A stretch of DNA of 64,000 nt from Chitinophagales bacterium (GCA_016787045.1 JAEUVA010000019.1:101739-165738); one strand, 5' to 3'; shown: positions 1 through 9,488, counted from the stretch's first letter. Numbers and translations are program-made. The notes: generated by a model not told the origin, from the sequence alone.

Positions 1-387
1 GAAATTACCATGCTGCGCTTACAGGCCTACGAGCGGCTGGCTTTGTTTTTGGAACGCATAGGCCCGGTAAGCGTCATTTCGCGGGTACGTACACCCGATA
101 TGCTGGCCACAGAATTGCAATATGCTATTGTAAAAAGCATACGTGAAGAGTACGAGCATAACCTATCGCAGCAAGTGTATGTGGGTGCCGAAACCTGGGA
201 AGTAATAGTGGCGGCCAAAGAGGAAATACTGAAGCTGATTAACCTCATTGGCAACCAAATGCCCAGCGATGCCAGTGCCGGTATGTTTATTCATGCGCTC
301 ATTACCGGTATAACCAACGCCAATGCTCCACTGCCTACCGAGCACGCGCTGAGCATTTTAAAGCAAGAATGCAGGGCGCTGTTTTAG
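1..387 (+). CDS. Conserved Bacteroidota protein, 5' end outside window
   Basis: The frame is open to base 1, with an ATG at 10, so this is probably the C-terminal part of a longer gene rather than a complete 125-residue protein. It resembles a family of short Bacteroidota proteins with an N-terminal membrane helix followed by a conserved helical domain; the visible part has the family-like stretches 'LQAYERLALFLERI' and 'SIREEYEHNLSQQ'. I know no function for the family. Its stop overlaps the stop of the convergent meaB by a few bases, so the two share a 3' boundary with no terminator between them. If the ATG at 10 is the true start the protein would lack any membrane anchor. Confidence 0.7.
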   Translation, partial: EITMLRLQAYERLALFLERIGPVSVISRVRTPDMLATELQYAIVKSIREEYEHNLSQQVYVGAETWEVIVAAKEEILKLINLIGNQMPSDASAGMFIHALITGITNANAPLPTEHALSILKQECRALF

Positions 388-1274
388 ACAAAACTTTTGA
401 TAATACGGTAAAGATTAAAGTCGGTTTTTAAGTATTCCACTCTAATCCTTTCGGCCAAGTTGGTACGGTCAATATCCTTAGTCCTTTTTTTGGCAACAAT
501 GCACAATGCCTTTTCGGTAAGCAGCATTATTCTGCGCGATACATTGAGCGGAGAGTACTCATGATGTGAAATACTTGATAGCAATTCGTTTATACCACGC
601 GCCTCCACTGCTACGGTTTTTAAAACAGGTATATGCTCGCGCCCGCTCATCTGTAATTGATGTTGAAGCGAAGTGACCAACGCATCAGCATCGGCACGAT
701 CGGCTTTATTTACCACCAGAATATCCGCTATTTCCATCACCCCGGCTTTCATGGTTTGTATGCTATCGCCCGCTTCGGGCACCAGCACCACTACAGTGGT
801 ATCTGCCAGTCCGGCAATTTCCACTTCGCTTTGTCCTACGCCCACGGTTTCTATAAAAATGTAATCAAACGAGTAAGCGCGCATCACTTCTACTATCTCA
901 ATAATTTTATCGCTTAGCCCACCTAGCGAGCCGCGTGTGGCTACCGAGCGGATGTATAAATTAGGGTGATTAAAATGAGTACTCATCCGCAGGCGGTCGC
1001 CCAGCAAAGCACCTAAGTTAAATGGCGAAGAAGGGTCCACAAGCACCAAGCCCACTTTTTTACCCACATCCAATAAACTACCCACCACCGCGTTTAGCAA
1101 CGTGCTTTTGCCTGCACCCGGAGGGCCGGTGAACCCAACTACCGGTATTTGATGTGTATAAAGTGTTTCTAATGTGTTTTCAAAACCATCGGCTTCATTT
1201 TCAACAAGCGAAATTGTACGAGCAAGGGTTTTGAAATCGGAAATAGTACTCAAAATGGTATGTTTACCCCTCAA
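384..1274 (-). CDS. meaB: Methylmalonyl-CoA mutase-associated GTPase MeaB/ArgK
   Basis: G3E-class P-loop GTPase that acts as a chaperone for adenosylcobalamin-dependent methylmalonyl-CoA mutase, gating cofactor loading and protecting it from inactivation. Walker A GPPGAGKST lies at about residues 50-58, followed by the family block 'LVDPSSPF..GALLGDRLRM', 'ETVGVGQSE' (switch/Walker B region) and the base-specificity motif NKAD. At 296 residues it is slightly short of the usual 320-330. The start is a TTG at 1274; no ATG lies near the N-terminus, so the start is uncertain. The mutase subunits are not in the window. The 5' end overlaps the longest reading of the divergent O-antigen ligase gene, so the two promoters must be interleaved. 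Confidence 0.92.
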   Translation of the reverse strand: MRGKHTILSTISDFKTLARTISLVENEADGFENTLETLYTHQIPVVGFTGPPGAGKSTLLNAVVGSLLDVGKKVGLVLVDPSSPFNLGALLGDRLRMSTHFNHPNLYIRSVATRGSLGGLSDKIIEIVEVMRAYSFDYIFIETVGVGQSEVEIAGLADTTVVVLVPEAGDSIQTMKAGVMEIADILVVNKADRADADALVTSLQHQLQMSGREHIPVLKTVAVEARGINELLSSISHHEYSPLNVSRRIMLLTEKALCIVAKKRTKDIDRTNLAERIRVEYLKTDFNLYRIIKSFV

Positions 1275-1280
1275 TACTAC

Positions 1281-2528
1281 ATGAACCCAACGAACCGCCC
1301 AAATTTTTTAACCAACCAGCGCACACACCAGTGGCTAATGATGACAGCTTGTGTATGTATGATGGTTGGTTTTGTGGCATCGCGGGCTATGGTGAGTATA
1401 GGCATGTTGACTTTGGTGGTTGTAGCGGTACTGCATACTTCACCGGTTTCGTTGATTAAAAGGTTTTTGAACAATGCAGTATTGGTGTCGCTTACGCTAT
1501 TTTTTTGGCTCGTGTTTATCAGCGGATTTTACAGCCAGAACACCACAGAGTGGTTGCATTGGCTACGAATAAAAGTGCCCTTTTTGGTGCTGCCTATTGC
1601 CTTTGCCGGTTTGCCAAAACTTACCGCTAAACAATTGGTGATATTACTTTATGCGTATGTGCTGGTGTTCTTCATCAGCACTTGTGCAGTATTGGGTAAT
1701 TATTTTCTGCATTACGATGCCGTCAATCAATCTTTCCTCAGCGGTAGCGGAATCAAAATGCCTTACAGCCACATCCGTTATTCGCTTATGCTGTGCTTTT
1801 CGTTTTTTGTGGCGTTGTATTTGGCGCGTACTAGTTTGTACGTAAAGTATGAATGGGAAAAAAATCTGATGTTGCTTTATGCCAAGTTTGCCTTTGTATC
1901 GCTACACATACTTGCCGTGCGTAGCGGTATACTTGCCTTGTATATTGGTTTGCTGTTTTGGTTAGTGGTGTATGTCTGGCAACAAAAAAAATATGGGGTG
2001 GGTTTTGTTGTATTGATTGGATTGATCACTCTCCCGGTATTGGCGTATCAGTTTTCTCCCACGCTTCAAAACAAATGGAAGTACATGGTGTACAACTGGA
2101 ACGAATTTCAAAAAGGAAATATCAATTATCAATACGATGGAATGCGATACATGAGTATTGTTAACGGCATTGAAGTTTGGAAGCAAAACAAGATATTGGG
2201 TTGTGGTGCCGGTGACCTAACTGAAGAAATACACCAGATGTATGCTAAAACGTTTCCCGATTTGTTACCTGAGAATCAACTGATGCCTCACAATCAGATT
2301 GTATGGACTATGGCAAGTACAGGCATACTAGGAGTGCTCTTATTATTACTCGCATTTTTTATACCACTCACACAACATAAAAATTATCATCATATCTTAT
2401 TAACTGTTTTGAGCATTATAGTTTTTTCTTCTTTTTTAACCGAAGCCACTTTAGAGGAGCAAATGGGCACTGGTTTTTATTTGCTGTTTACGTTGTTGTT
2501 TATCACCTCAAAGCAAATAAATGAGTAA
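1281..2528 (+). CDS. O-antigen ligase / Wzy_C-type polysaccharide polymerase-like membrane protein
   Basis: Polytopic inner-membrane protein with roughly ten to twelve hydrophobic segments and a large periplasmic loop near residues 270-350 carrying the 'HNQ' motif seen in O-antigen ligases and polymerases. Such proteins transfer undecaprenyl-linked glycan to lipid A-core or polymerise repeat units. An upstream ATG at 1260 is also in frame, but it would overlap meaB; the ATG at 1281 is preferred. The stop overlaps the ATG of the next gene by 8 bases, indicating a translationally coupled operon with two glycosyltransferases. Whether it is a ligase (WaaL-like) or polymerase (Wzy-like) cannot be told from sequence alone. 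Confidence 0.8.
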   Translation: MNPTNRPNFLTNQRTHQWLMMTACVCMMVGFVASRAMVSIGMLTLVVVAVLHTSPVSLIKRFLNNAVLVSLTLFFWLVFISGFYSQNTTEWLHWLRIKVPFLVLPIAFAGLPKLTAKQLVILLYAYVLVFFISTCAVLGNYFLHYDAVNQSFLSGSGIKMPYSHIRYSLMLCFSFFVALYLARTSLYVKYEWEKNLMLLYAKFAFVSLHILAVRSGILALYIGLLFWLVVYVWQQKKYGVGFVVLIGLITLPVLAYQFSPTLQNKWKYMVYNWNEFQKGNINYQYDGMRYMSIVNGIEVWKQNKILGCGAGDLTEEIHQMYAKTFPDLLPENQLMPHNQIVWTMASTGILGVLLLLLAFFIPLTQHKNYHHILLTVLSIIVFSSFLTEATLEEQMGTGFYLLFTLLFITSKQINE

Positions 2529-3282
2529 GCTATCGGTTGCCATTATCACCCTCAATGAAGAAAGCAACATAGCAGAATGTATCCACTCTGTATTGCCTAT
2601 AGCCGATGAAGTAGTGGTATTAGATTCTTTTAGTACAGATAGAACTGCCGAAATAGCTGCACAACATGGCGCAAAAGTTTTTCAAGAAAAATTTGCAGGG
2701 TTTACGAATCAGAAAAATAGAGCAACTGAATTGTGTAAAAACGAATATGTATTGTCTATAGATGCCGATGAACGATTGAGTAGAGAATTGCAACAAAGTA
2801 TTTTAGAAGAAAAGCAAGTGGGTTTTTCTGCGCAAGCATATTCAATGAATCGCCTTAATTTTTATTGCGGCAAGCCAATTAAAACCTGCAGCTGGTATCC
2901 GGATACAAAAATTCGCATTTGGCAAAAAACAAAAGCCCGCTGGCATGGCGGACAAGTGCACGAGCAGATGCAAGTGAGTAGTAATGCAAAGGTGAAGTTG
3001 TTGAAAGGAGATATATGGCATTTTACCTACCCCACAAAACAAGAAATGATACTGCAAATTGAGCGGCTGAGCCGGCTCGCAGCCACTGATTTACAAGGGC
3101 AATCAACAGTTTGTTTGTTTTTTAAAATGTGTATTAGCCCCGTAGTACGCTTAGTTCGCAACTACATTTTTAAACTTGGGTTTACCAGCGGGAAACCCGG
3201 TTGGGAAATTTGCTATCACCAAAGTCGTGAAGTTTACCTAAGATACAAGCATGCATTAAACCTAAAAAACAAACAGCAATGA
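2521..3282 (+). CDS. Family 2 glycosyltransferase, LPS-core WaaE/KdtX-like
   Basis: Cytoplasmic GT-A fold glycosyltransferase of 253 residues. The N-terminus 'LSVAIITLNEESNIAECI' and the nucleotide-sugar-binding DxD-type site 'SIDADERLS' near residue 80 are typical of the WaaE/KdtX subgroup that adds a hexose to the inner core of lipopolysaccharide. The region around residues 115-150 (CSWYPDTKIRIWQK..RWHGGQVHEQM) also matches that subgroup. It overlaps both neighbours (8 bases upstream, 4 downstream), so all three genes are one operon. The sugar donor cannot be assigned. Confidence 0.88.
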   Translation: MSKLSVAIITLNEESNIAECIHSVLPIADEVVVLDSFSTDRTAEIAAQHGAKVFQEKFAGFTNQKNRATELCKNEYVLSIDADERLSRELQQSILEEKQVGFSAQAYSMNRLNFYCGKPIKTCSWYPDTKIRIWQKTKARWHGGQVHEQMQVSSNAKVKLLKGDIWHFTYPTKQEMILQIERLSRLAATDLQGQSTVCLFFKMCISPVVRLVRNYIFKLGFTSGKPGWEICYHQSREVYLRYKHALNLKNKQQ

Positions 3283-4403
3283 AAATCGGGTTTGATGCCA
3301 AGCGCGCCTTAAACAATTCAACAGGGTTAGGGAACCACGCTCGTATCTTGCTCAATGGGTTGCATCAGCATTTCCCAGAGCACGATTACCATTTATATAC
3401 CCCCCAAGCACAAGACCGGTGGCTACACGAATTGAATGGAGATTTTGAGTTGCATTTTCCGCAAGGTATGTTCTACAACACTGCACCAGCGCTATGGCGC
3501 AGCTATGGTGTGGTCAATGATTTGCGCAAGCAACGCATAGATATCTATCATGGGCTGAGCAACGAAATTCCATATCAAGTACATAACAATGTAAGAGGTA
3601 CAGTGGTAACCATACATGACCTCATTTTTTTGAAGCACACAGTGCAGTATCCGTTTTTGGATAGAAAAATCTACGAGCTAAAAACGCGCTATGCTGCAAA
3701 ACATGCCCATAAAATTATTGCCGTAAGCAACGAAACGAAAGCCGAACTCATTAATTACTACAACTTATCTGAGCAGAAAATTGAAGTCATTTATCCGGCA
3801 GTAGATGAGTTGTTTGAGCAAGTAGTCATTCCAGAGCTGATACAAAGTTGTAGGGCAAAGTTTGCATTGCCGGAACAATACATTTTAAATGTGGGTTCAT
3901 TTTTCCCTCGTAAAAATCAGCTAACACTCGTTAGAGCATTTAATACTATTAAGAACGATACTGATGTAGATTTAGTTTTAGTTGGAAGTAGCGGATTTAT
4001 GCTGAACAGTGTAAAGCAACTTGTAGCAGAATTGAAGCTGACTAATCGGGTACATTTCATTTTGCAGGTTAGTAGTGAAGAACTTCCGGCAATTTATGCC
4101 GGTGCTACTGTATTTGTATTTCCTAGTTTGTATGAGGGCTTTGGTGCCCCGGTAGTAGAAGCGCTTTGGCAAAAAGTGCCGGTAGTTACAACCGAAAACA
4201 GTGCTATGCAAGAAGCAGCGGGTAATCACTCATTGTTTGCTAACCCGTTATCGTATGAAGACATTGCAGAAAAAATACTGCTTGTACTGAATAACCCAGA
4301 ACTAAAAATGGAAATGGCTGAGCGAGGGTACACACATGCACAAAATATGAGTGCAAAACACTTTGCTGCTCAAACCATGCAGCTTTACAAGCAGCTCATT
4401 TAA
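3279..4403 (+). CDS. Family 4 glycosyltransferase (mannosyltransferase-like)
   Basis: GT-B fold retaining glycosyltransferase, 374 residues. The N-terminal acceptor domain begins 'MKIGFDAKRALNNSTGLGNH', a Bacteroidota-type opening with the glycine-rich loop, and the C-terminal donor domain carries the E-x7-E signature in 'EGFGAPVVEAL' near residue 287, as well as 'NVGSFFPRKNQLTLV'. It probably adds a sugar such as mannose to the lipid-linked or core glycan made by the same operon. Its ATG overlaps the GT2 stop (ATGA). The 3' end overlaps the convergent TonB-domain gene by 8 bases. Confidence 0.9.
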   Translation: MKIGFDAKRALNNSTGLGNHARILLNGLHQHFPEHDYHLYTPQAQDRWLHELNGDFELHFPQGMFYNTAPALWRSYGVVNDLRKQRIDIYHGLSNEIPYQVHNNVRGTVVTIHDLIFLKHTVQYPFLDRKIYELKTRYAAKHAHKIIAVSNETKAELINYYNLSEQKIEVIYPAVDELFEQVVIPELIQSCRAKFALPEQYILNVGSFFPRKNQLTLVRAFNTIKNDTDVDLVLVGSSGFMLNSVKQLVAELKLTNRVHFILQVSSEELPAIYAGATVFVFPSLYEGFGAPVVEALWQKVPVVTTENSAMQEAAGNHSLFANPLSYEDIAEKILLVLNNPELKMEMAERGYTHAQNMSAKHFAAQTMQLYKQLI

Positions 4404-4818
4404 AGTCAATATACATGGGTAGGTTGTAATAAACTCTCACCGGCTTGCCTTGTTGAATAGCCGGTGTAAAGCGCAAAGTTTTCAGTACGCGCATTACCTC
4501 TCTATCAATACCCGGGCTGGCACTTTTTGTTACGGTGGTGTTGCTTACTGTACCATCTTTTTCAATCACAAACCGGATAATTACTTTGCCCGATATATGA
4601 TTATCCTTTTCCATTTGCGGGTACTGCATAGTACTGCGGATGTAACGCATCAGCTCTGCATCACCCCCCGGATACTCGGGCATTTTTTCTGCAAAAGTGT
4701 AAATGAGAGAAGTGTCGTTAGCTAATTTTGAAACGGTAAAAACCATTGCACTATCCGACTGAGCAATCGCAAACCGGCAGGTAACAAAAGCAGCTAAAAT
4801 CAATAGAGCAGATTTCAT
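4396..4818 (-). CDS. Exported protein with a lone TonB C-terminal domain
   Basis: Small protein with a signal peptide ('MKSALLILAAFVTC...AQ') followed by a TonB_C domain covering most of the mature part: 'GKVIIRFVIEKDGTVSNTTVTKS' region, then 'LRFTPAIQQGKPVRV', which is the classic energy-transducer fold that contacts TonB boxes. It lacks the cytoplasmic/transmembrane anchor and proline-rich linker needed for real energy transduction, so it is a stand-alone periplasmic version common in Bacteroidota. Function of these solo domains is not established. I chose the ATG at 4818 over the one at 4833 because it gives a cleaner signal peptide. Confidence 0.85.
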   Translation of the reverse strand: MKSALLILAAFVTCRFAIAQSDSAMVFTVSKLANDTSLIYTFAEKMPEYPGGDAELMRYIRSTMQYPQMEKDNHISGKVIIRFVIEKDGTVSNTTVTKSASPGIDREVMRVLKTLRFTPAIQQGKPVRVYYNLPMYIDFK

Positions 4819-4839
4819 GTATATGTAATGCAACAGCTT

Positions 4840-6123
4840 TTAAAAAGTAACGTTCTTTGTTTCTTTGGTGTATTCTGATGCCACAAATACGGTTAAGCAC
4901 ATCATAAATATAGCGCTGAGCACTAGAGCAATGCCAAGCACTTCTGTAGAAGCTACAAGCCCGCCACCTAAGGTACCAATTAGCAATAACCGCATCACCT
5001 CCGCGTAGTCGGCCCATTTTTTTTGTTCCAACAAGCCGGTGAAAATGGAAAAACAGACCACTACAAAAGCACCCATGCCGATAAAACCAATCCAGATACT
5101 GCGCTCCACACAATAGTTTAACACATAAAAAGCTCCTACAGCTACAAACACAGTATTGAGAAACACATAAAGCTTTTTGAGCGGTAAAAGCGTGAAAGAT
5201 GTTTCTTGAGCAGCATTTACATTTTCGTTTGTATAAATTTTTGAGGGCAAACCAAATAGCCACTTTGCTTTTTCTCTAAGTGTTTGGGCATGCCACACTC
5301 TGCGGGCAATATCTATATGGTGATGAATGTTACTCCACAACGGATTTTGCGATTGTAAAGGGGCGGTTATACCATAATCTACGGCTTCCACTTCAGGTTC
5401 AAACGTGCCAAACAGTTTATCCCACACAATAAAAAATGCACCATAATTTTTATCTATGTATTGTGCATTGCGCCCGTGGTGCACCCGATGGTGAGATGGG
5501 GTGGACATCACGTGCTCTAACCACCCCAGCTTTTTTATCCATTGTGTGTGTACTAAAAACTGCCAGAGTAAACTCACTGCATATGCGGTAACAAACATTT
5601 GCCATGGTATGCCTAAAAAGGCCAGTGGTAAAAAGAATACCCAAGTGTAAATTCCTTCTAAAGCATTTTGGCGCACAGCTACGCCTAAATTGTATTCTTC
5701 GTTACTATGATGAGTTACATGCCCCGCCCACAGGATGTTTATTTCATGCGAAAACCGATGCAGCCAATACTGACAAAAATCGGCAATTACTAAAACCATA
5801 AAGTAGTTGAAAATCATTAACGGACTAAATGGCGAAAAGGGGTTTACTGCCTTTATCTCTGTTAGTTCAAGCCATTGCAACACCGACCAGTTTTTTTGCA
5901 CATAAACAAAAGCGAGTATAAAAACCCCTTTGTTTACAAAATCGGTGAGCTGCTGTAAGAAGGCAACAGATACGTTAATGATAAGGTACTCGCTGCGCAC
6001 GTAGTTTTTTTTAAGCCACCAACTCATCAAATATTCTAGCAAGATGCAACTGATAAACACTATACCAAGTATTGCCCCGATAACCTGAGTAGCATTATCG
6101 TTTAGTAAATCACTCCAACTCAT
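4840..6123 (-). CDS. Sterol desaturase / fatty acid hydroxylase superfamily membrane protein
   Basis: Integral membrane di-iron oxygenase of 427 residues. The three histidine clusters of the superfamily are visible: HRFSH and HVTHH around residues 120-140, and HRVHH around residue 215. About four to six hydrophobic segments precede and surround them, and an additional hydrophobic C-terminal third (residues 310-420) adds more membrane helices, the layout also found in alkylglycerol monooxygenase-like proteins. The substrate is probably a membrane lipid, but the chain (fatty acid, sterol, ether lipid) cannot be named. It lies just upstream of the TonB-domain gene on the same strand with a short gap, so the two may be cotranscribed. 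Confidence 0.87.
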   Translation of the reverse strand: MSWSDLLNDNATQVIGAILGIVFISCILLEYLMSWWLKKNYVRSEYLIINVSVAFLQQLTDFVNKGVFILAFVYVQKNWSVLQWLELTEIKAVNPFSPFSPLMIFNYFMVLVIADFCQYWLHRFSHEINILWAGHVTHHSNEEYNLGVAVRQNALEGIYTWVFFLPLAFLGIPWQMFVTAYAVSLLWQFLVHTQWIKKLGWLEHVMSTPSHHRVHHGRNAQYIDKNYGAFFIVWDKLFGTFEPEVEAVDYGITAPLQSQNPLWSNIHHHIDIARRVWHAQTLREKAKWLFGLPSKIYTNENVNAAQETSFTLLPLKKLYVFLNTVFVAVGAFYVLNYCVERSIWIGFIGMGAFVVVCFSIFTGLLEQKKWADYAEVMRLLLIGTLGGGLVASTEVLGIALVLSAIFMMCLTVFVASEYTKETKNVTF

Positions 6124-6276
6124 GCCTCAAAAATAGCAAACCTGTTTCTTGTGTTACGCCATATATTTAGCATTTTTAAGCGCATAATGGCAAGTAAAGG
6201 GCTACAACAGCAATACCCGAATTTACAACCCACTCAAAGTTTAGTAACGCACATTTGCCCTATAATATTTACAGGT

Positions 6277-7950
6277 ATGAAAACAATATTATTAACCACA
6301 GCCATCTTGCTTATAGCAACAATGGCTGATGCACAACAGTTCTCTTTGGTGGAAGTGAATCCACTACATGGCCAAGAACAATTTATTTGGAGCGATAGCA
6401 GCAAGCACATTTATGGAGGTGGAGAGTTTGCCTCGTTTGCAGAACTAAACGGGCGCCTCTATTTTACAGCACAAGATGGTAACTACAACTACGAGTTGTG
6501 GGTAACCGATGGCACACAACAGGGCACGCACGTGGTGAAGGAGATAAATACCACCGGCAGCGCTAACCCCGGCAAACTGCACAAAGTAGGCAACCGCATT
6601 GTTTTTGCAGCTACTGACGATGCCACAGGCGGTATGGGTATTGCTACTTATGATGTGTATGCTACCGATGGTACTGAGCAAGGCACTGTTAAGATTGCCG
6701 ATGTAGATGAAAGTTTCAACGACTTTTTAAGTAGCAGCAGAGTGATTGCTTTCAACAACAAATTAGTTTTTTGCACTATTGATAAGGTAATGATTACCGA
6801 TGGCACGACTACAGGTACAACACCACTTTCGGCCATCTCGCAGTACGCGCAGGGCTTTGGCTACTGCGAATTAAACGGCAAAGTATATTTTCTCATCAAC
6901 CAATCTAATCAGTTACAAATTTGGCGGACAGATGGCACAGTAAGCGGAACTAAACTGATGAAAAACCTCAACGGTACGTTAATGTTTGCCGAAACCATGC
7001 AGGCATTTAATGGCAAGCTATACATAGTGGGCGCTCCACAAGGCCAGGGGCACGATTTGCATGTGTACGATGGCACAGAAAATGGCAATGTGCAAAAAGT
7101 AAATCTTGGAGCAACGGGCAACTCTTACCCAACAGAACTGCATGTGTACAACAACACCCTATGGTTTTTGGCTGCTAACAATACACATAACAATTTGTAT
7201 AAAATGGATGCTAATGATATAGTACCTGTACCGGTACCATCGGTATCAGGTTTAGATGTGTATGGCGATCTGGCCTTTGCCAATAACCGAGTGTACTTTA
7301 CTGACCAAATGAATAACCGCATTATACGCTCTGTACACGCACAAAACTATTCGCTGAGCGAACTGGAATTAACCGATAAACAACTGCCATGGTTTTGGCA
7401 AACCGATGCCAGTTTTTTAGTGGGGATGAATAACCGGATTTACTTTACGGCTTATGATACACTTAACCAACAACAGTATTTTATGGTGAGCGATGGCACA
7501 CCAAGCGGCACACATTCGGTAATGCCAGAAGGATACAATGTAGCACATCCGTTTAATGCGCTGATAAGTTGTGGCATGGCCGATGCTTTTGATTTTACCA
7601 CTTTTGGAAACAAAATTGTAGTGCCGGCAAATTTCAATGATGCGGGTCGTGAGTTGTGGTTTTTTACCGATGAAAACACAGTGAGTATTGATGAGCCACA
7701 ACTACAGACTACTGTAAATTTGTTTCCAAACCCGGCAACCGATGTGCTCAACATTTCGTTTACTAACAGCAACTATTGCCAAACAGATGTATTGGTTAGA
7801 GATATGAGCGGAAAAATTTTGAATAGAGAGAACACATCGGGCAATTACATGATGGTACCTGTTGTGAGTTTTTCATCAGGAGGATACTGCGCAGAATTTT
7901 GGCAAGAAGGTAAGCGAATAGCATCTAAGAAATTTTCTATTTTAAAGTAG
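6277..7950 (+). CDS. Secreted ELWxxDGT-repeat protein with T9SS type A sorting domain
   Basis: Exported protein of 557 residues from the ATG at 6277, which gives a good signal peptide ('MKTILLTTAILLIATMADAQ'); an upstream in-frame ATG at 6151 only adds non-signal sequence. The body has repeats of the form '(L/Y)xVTDGTxxGT', the ELWxxDGT family, at about residues 60-110, 130-160, 175-210, 210-245 and again near 405-420, suggesting a beta-propeller. The last about 80 residues ('VNLFPNPATDVLNI', 'GYCAEF') form the type A sorting domain that directs outer-membrane translocation by the type IX system. Ligand unknown. A strong terminator follows immediately. Confidence 0.9.
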   Translation: MKTILLTTAILLIATMADAQQFSLVEVNPLHGQEQFIWSDSSKHIYGGGEFASFAELNGRLYFTAQDGNYNYELWVTDGTQQGTHVVKEINTTGSANPGKLHKVGNRIVFAATDDATGGMGIATYDVYATDGTEQGTVKIADVDESFNDFLSSSRVIAFNNKLVFCTIDKVMITDGTTTGTTPLSAISQYAQGFGYCELNGKVYFLINQSNQLQIWRTDGTVSGTKLMKNLNGTLMFAETMQAFNGKLYIVGAPQGQGHDLHVYDGTENGNVQKVNLGATGNSYPTELHVYNNTLWFLAANNTHNNLYKMDANDIVPVPVPSVSGLDVYGDLAFANNRVYFTDQMNNRIIRSVHAQNYSLSELELTDKQLPWFWQTDASFLVGMNNRIYFTAYDTLNQQQYFMVSDGTPSGTHSVMPEGYNVAHPFNALISCGMADAFDFTTFGNKIVVPANFNDAGRELWFFTDENTVSIDEPQLQTTVNLFPNPATDVLNISFTNSNYCQTDVLVRDMSGKILNRENTSGNYMMVPVVSFSSGGYCAEFWQEGKRIASKKFSILK

Positions 7951-7960
7951 AGTTCAGTCA

Positions 7961-7991
7961 CGGAAGCTGCCTCGGCAGCTTCCGTTTTTTT
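7961..7991 (+). terminator. Rho-independent terminator after the ELWxxDGT gene
   Basis: A perfect GC-rich inverted repeat (CGGAAGCTGCC / GGCAGCTTCCG) separated by two bases is followed by a run of seven T. It lies 10 bases after the stop of the secreted-protein gene and ends 4 bases before the AraC-family ATG, so the regulator must be started by readthrough or by a promoter embedded upstream. Confidence 0.9.
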
Positions 7992-7995
7992 AGAA

Positions 7996-8850
7996 ATGGA
8001 AAATCTAACCACACCCGTTCATCGCTTTGTAACTGCCCGCGATATTCAGTTTAAGTTTTTAACCCTTACGGGCAAAAATTTTTCTGAAATTGATATAGCA
8101 CATCGGCACGGGTACTGGAGTGTGTTTGTTTTTTTAGAAGGCAGCGGTACGCATTTGATTGACTTTACGGAATTGAAAATAAAACCCGGCACAGTTCACT
8201 TTGTGTTGCCGGGGCAGATTCATGCGCTTAATGGAGGTAAAAACTTTTTTGGGTACGCTATCATGTTTACCGAAGAGTTTTTCCTCCTGCGCGATGAAAC
8301 CAAAAGTTTGCTGATGAAACTCTTCAGTTTTATGGATGCCGGCAAACCCGCAATACTGGAAATGGGCAATGCTAACCGCGAATACTTTACACATCTGTTT
8401 AGTTTGTTTGAGTTGGAAACCAAAAATGCAGGAAGCCAGCAGAGCACAGCTTTGTTGGATTTGCTGGCCGTGTTTGTGAACAAATGTGTGCATTTGCTGC
8501 AACTGCCCGCTACAAACACCGGCAAAGAACCGCTGTACTACATCCGTTTTCGGCATGAGGTAGAAAAAAACTTTCGCACTGTACATACTGTTGCAGAATA
8601 TGCAGCTATGCTGCACACTAATTCAAAAAACCTGAACGAACTGACTCAAACTTTTGCCGGTCGCACGGCTTTAGAGTTTATACATGAAAGGTTATTGGTA
8701 GAAGCCAAACGAATGCTTTTGTATGCCGATAAACCTATGAAACAAATTGCTTATGAATTACACTTTACGGATGCTGCTCATTTCACTAAGTTTTTCAAGC
8801 AAAAAACCGGACACACTCCTTTAGAATTTAGGGAGGGTAATTTGGGTTAG
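7996..8850 (+). CDS. AraC family transcriptional regulator
   Basis: 284-residue regulator. The N-terminal part (about residues 20-110) is a cupin-like ligand pocket ('HRHGYWSVFVFLEGSG', 'GTVHFVLPGQIHAL'); the C-terminal part (about 185-280) is the AraC double helix-turn-helix DNA-binding domain, with 'FIHERLLVEAKRMLLYADKPMKQIA' then 'LHFTDAAHFTKFFKQKTGHTPLEFR', the canonical second helix and signature. The effector and target genes are unknown. No secreted or metabolic target is coupled to it by overlap; the genes downstream are on the other strand and overlap its end by 4 bases. Confidence 0.93.
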   Translation: MENLTTPVHRFVTARDIQFKFLTLTGKNFSEIDIAHRHGYWSVFVFLEGSGTHLIDFTELKIKPGTVHFVLPGQIHALNGGKNFFGYAIMFTEEFFLLRDETKSLLMKLFSFMDAGKPAILEMGNANREYFTHLFSLFELETKNAGSQQSTALLDLLAVFVNKCVHLLQLPATNTGKEPLYYIRFRHEVEKNFRTVHTVAEYAAMLHTNSKNLNELTQTFAGRTALEFIHERLLVEAKRMLLYADKPMKQIAYELHFTDAAHFTKFFKQKTGHTPLEFREGNLG

Positions 8851-9482
8851 TATTTCCACCAATAGTAAATGGTTTTAATCCATTCGTTATTGATTGCAAT
8901 GAGCCCATCTTCGCTTTGCCACCAGTGCATTTCGTCAAAGCGAGAAGAGGAGGCGCCTCGCACAATCAGTGAAATGCCTTTCTCTTTTAATTGCTCACGA
9001 AATACATCGTTTACCCGATGTGTATGAATGAGTGAAGAAAGGACCATTACTTTTTTAAAACCATTCGCTATACAAAAGTTTATTATGGTATCGGCTTCTT
9101 CGCGTGTGCTGGTGCCATAGCGAATTTGCGTAATACAACTATCCGGTATTTGCAGCCGCCTTAGATTAGCAACTGTCATGTCGCTTTCTAAGGTATCCAT
9201 ACTGAAAATACGAAGCTCTACTATAGGGTTTCCACCCGTACAAATAATTTTTGATGTATATCCGGCATTAAAAATTTTTGCGGCTTCATTGCCACGGTCG
9301 TACCCGCCACCGGAGAGTACAAAAAGCGCATCGGCAGTTTGTAGTGAATCTTGCTCTATGAAATACGTGACGGCATGCGTAAAAATACGGTTGCGAAACA
9401 GGTAAGTGGCACCTGTTATGACTACAAGGGCGAGTACCAACGCAATTGCGCATTTGAGCAACAGCTTTACTTGCGTACCCAT
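8847..9482 (-). CDS. YdcF/SanA-family DUF218 membrane-anchored protein
   Basis: One N-terminal membrane segment (residues 8-28) followed by a DUF218 domain: 'ADALFVLSGGGYDRGNEAAK', 'KIICTGG', the 'STREEADTI' motif and 'VMVLSSLIHTHRV'. The family (YdcF, SanA, ElyC) is tied to envelope integrity and S-adenosylmethionine or lipid-intermediate binding, but the reaction is not known. It follows the alpha/beta hydrolase gene by 6 bases on the same strand, so they form an operon. Confidence 0.87.
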   Translation of the reverse strand: MGTQVKLLLKCAIALVLALVVITGATYLFRNRIFTHAVTYFIEQDSLQTADALFVLSGGGYDRGNEAAKIFNAGYTSKIICTGGNPIVELRIFSMDTLESDMTVANLRRLQIPDSCITQIRYGTSTREEADTIINFCIANGFKKVMVLSSLIHTHRVNDVFREQLKEKGISLIVRGASSSRFDEMHWWQSEDGLIAINNEWIKTIYYWWKY

Positions 9483-9488
9483 AAACGC

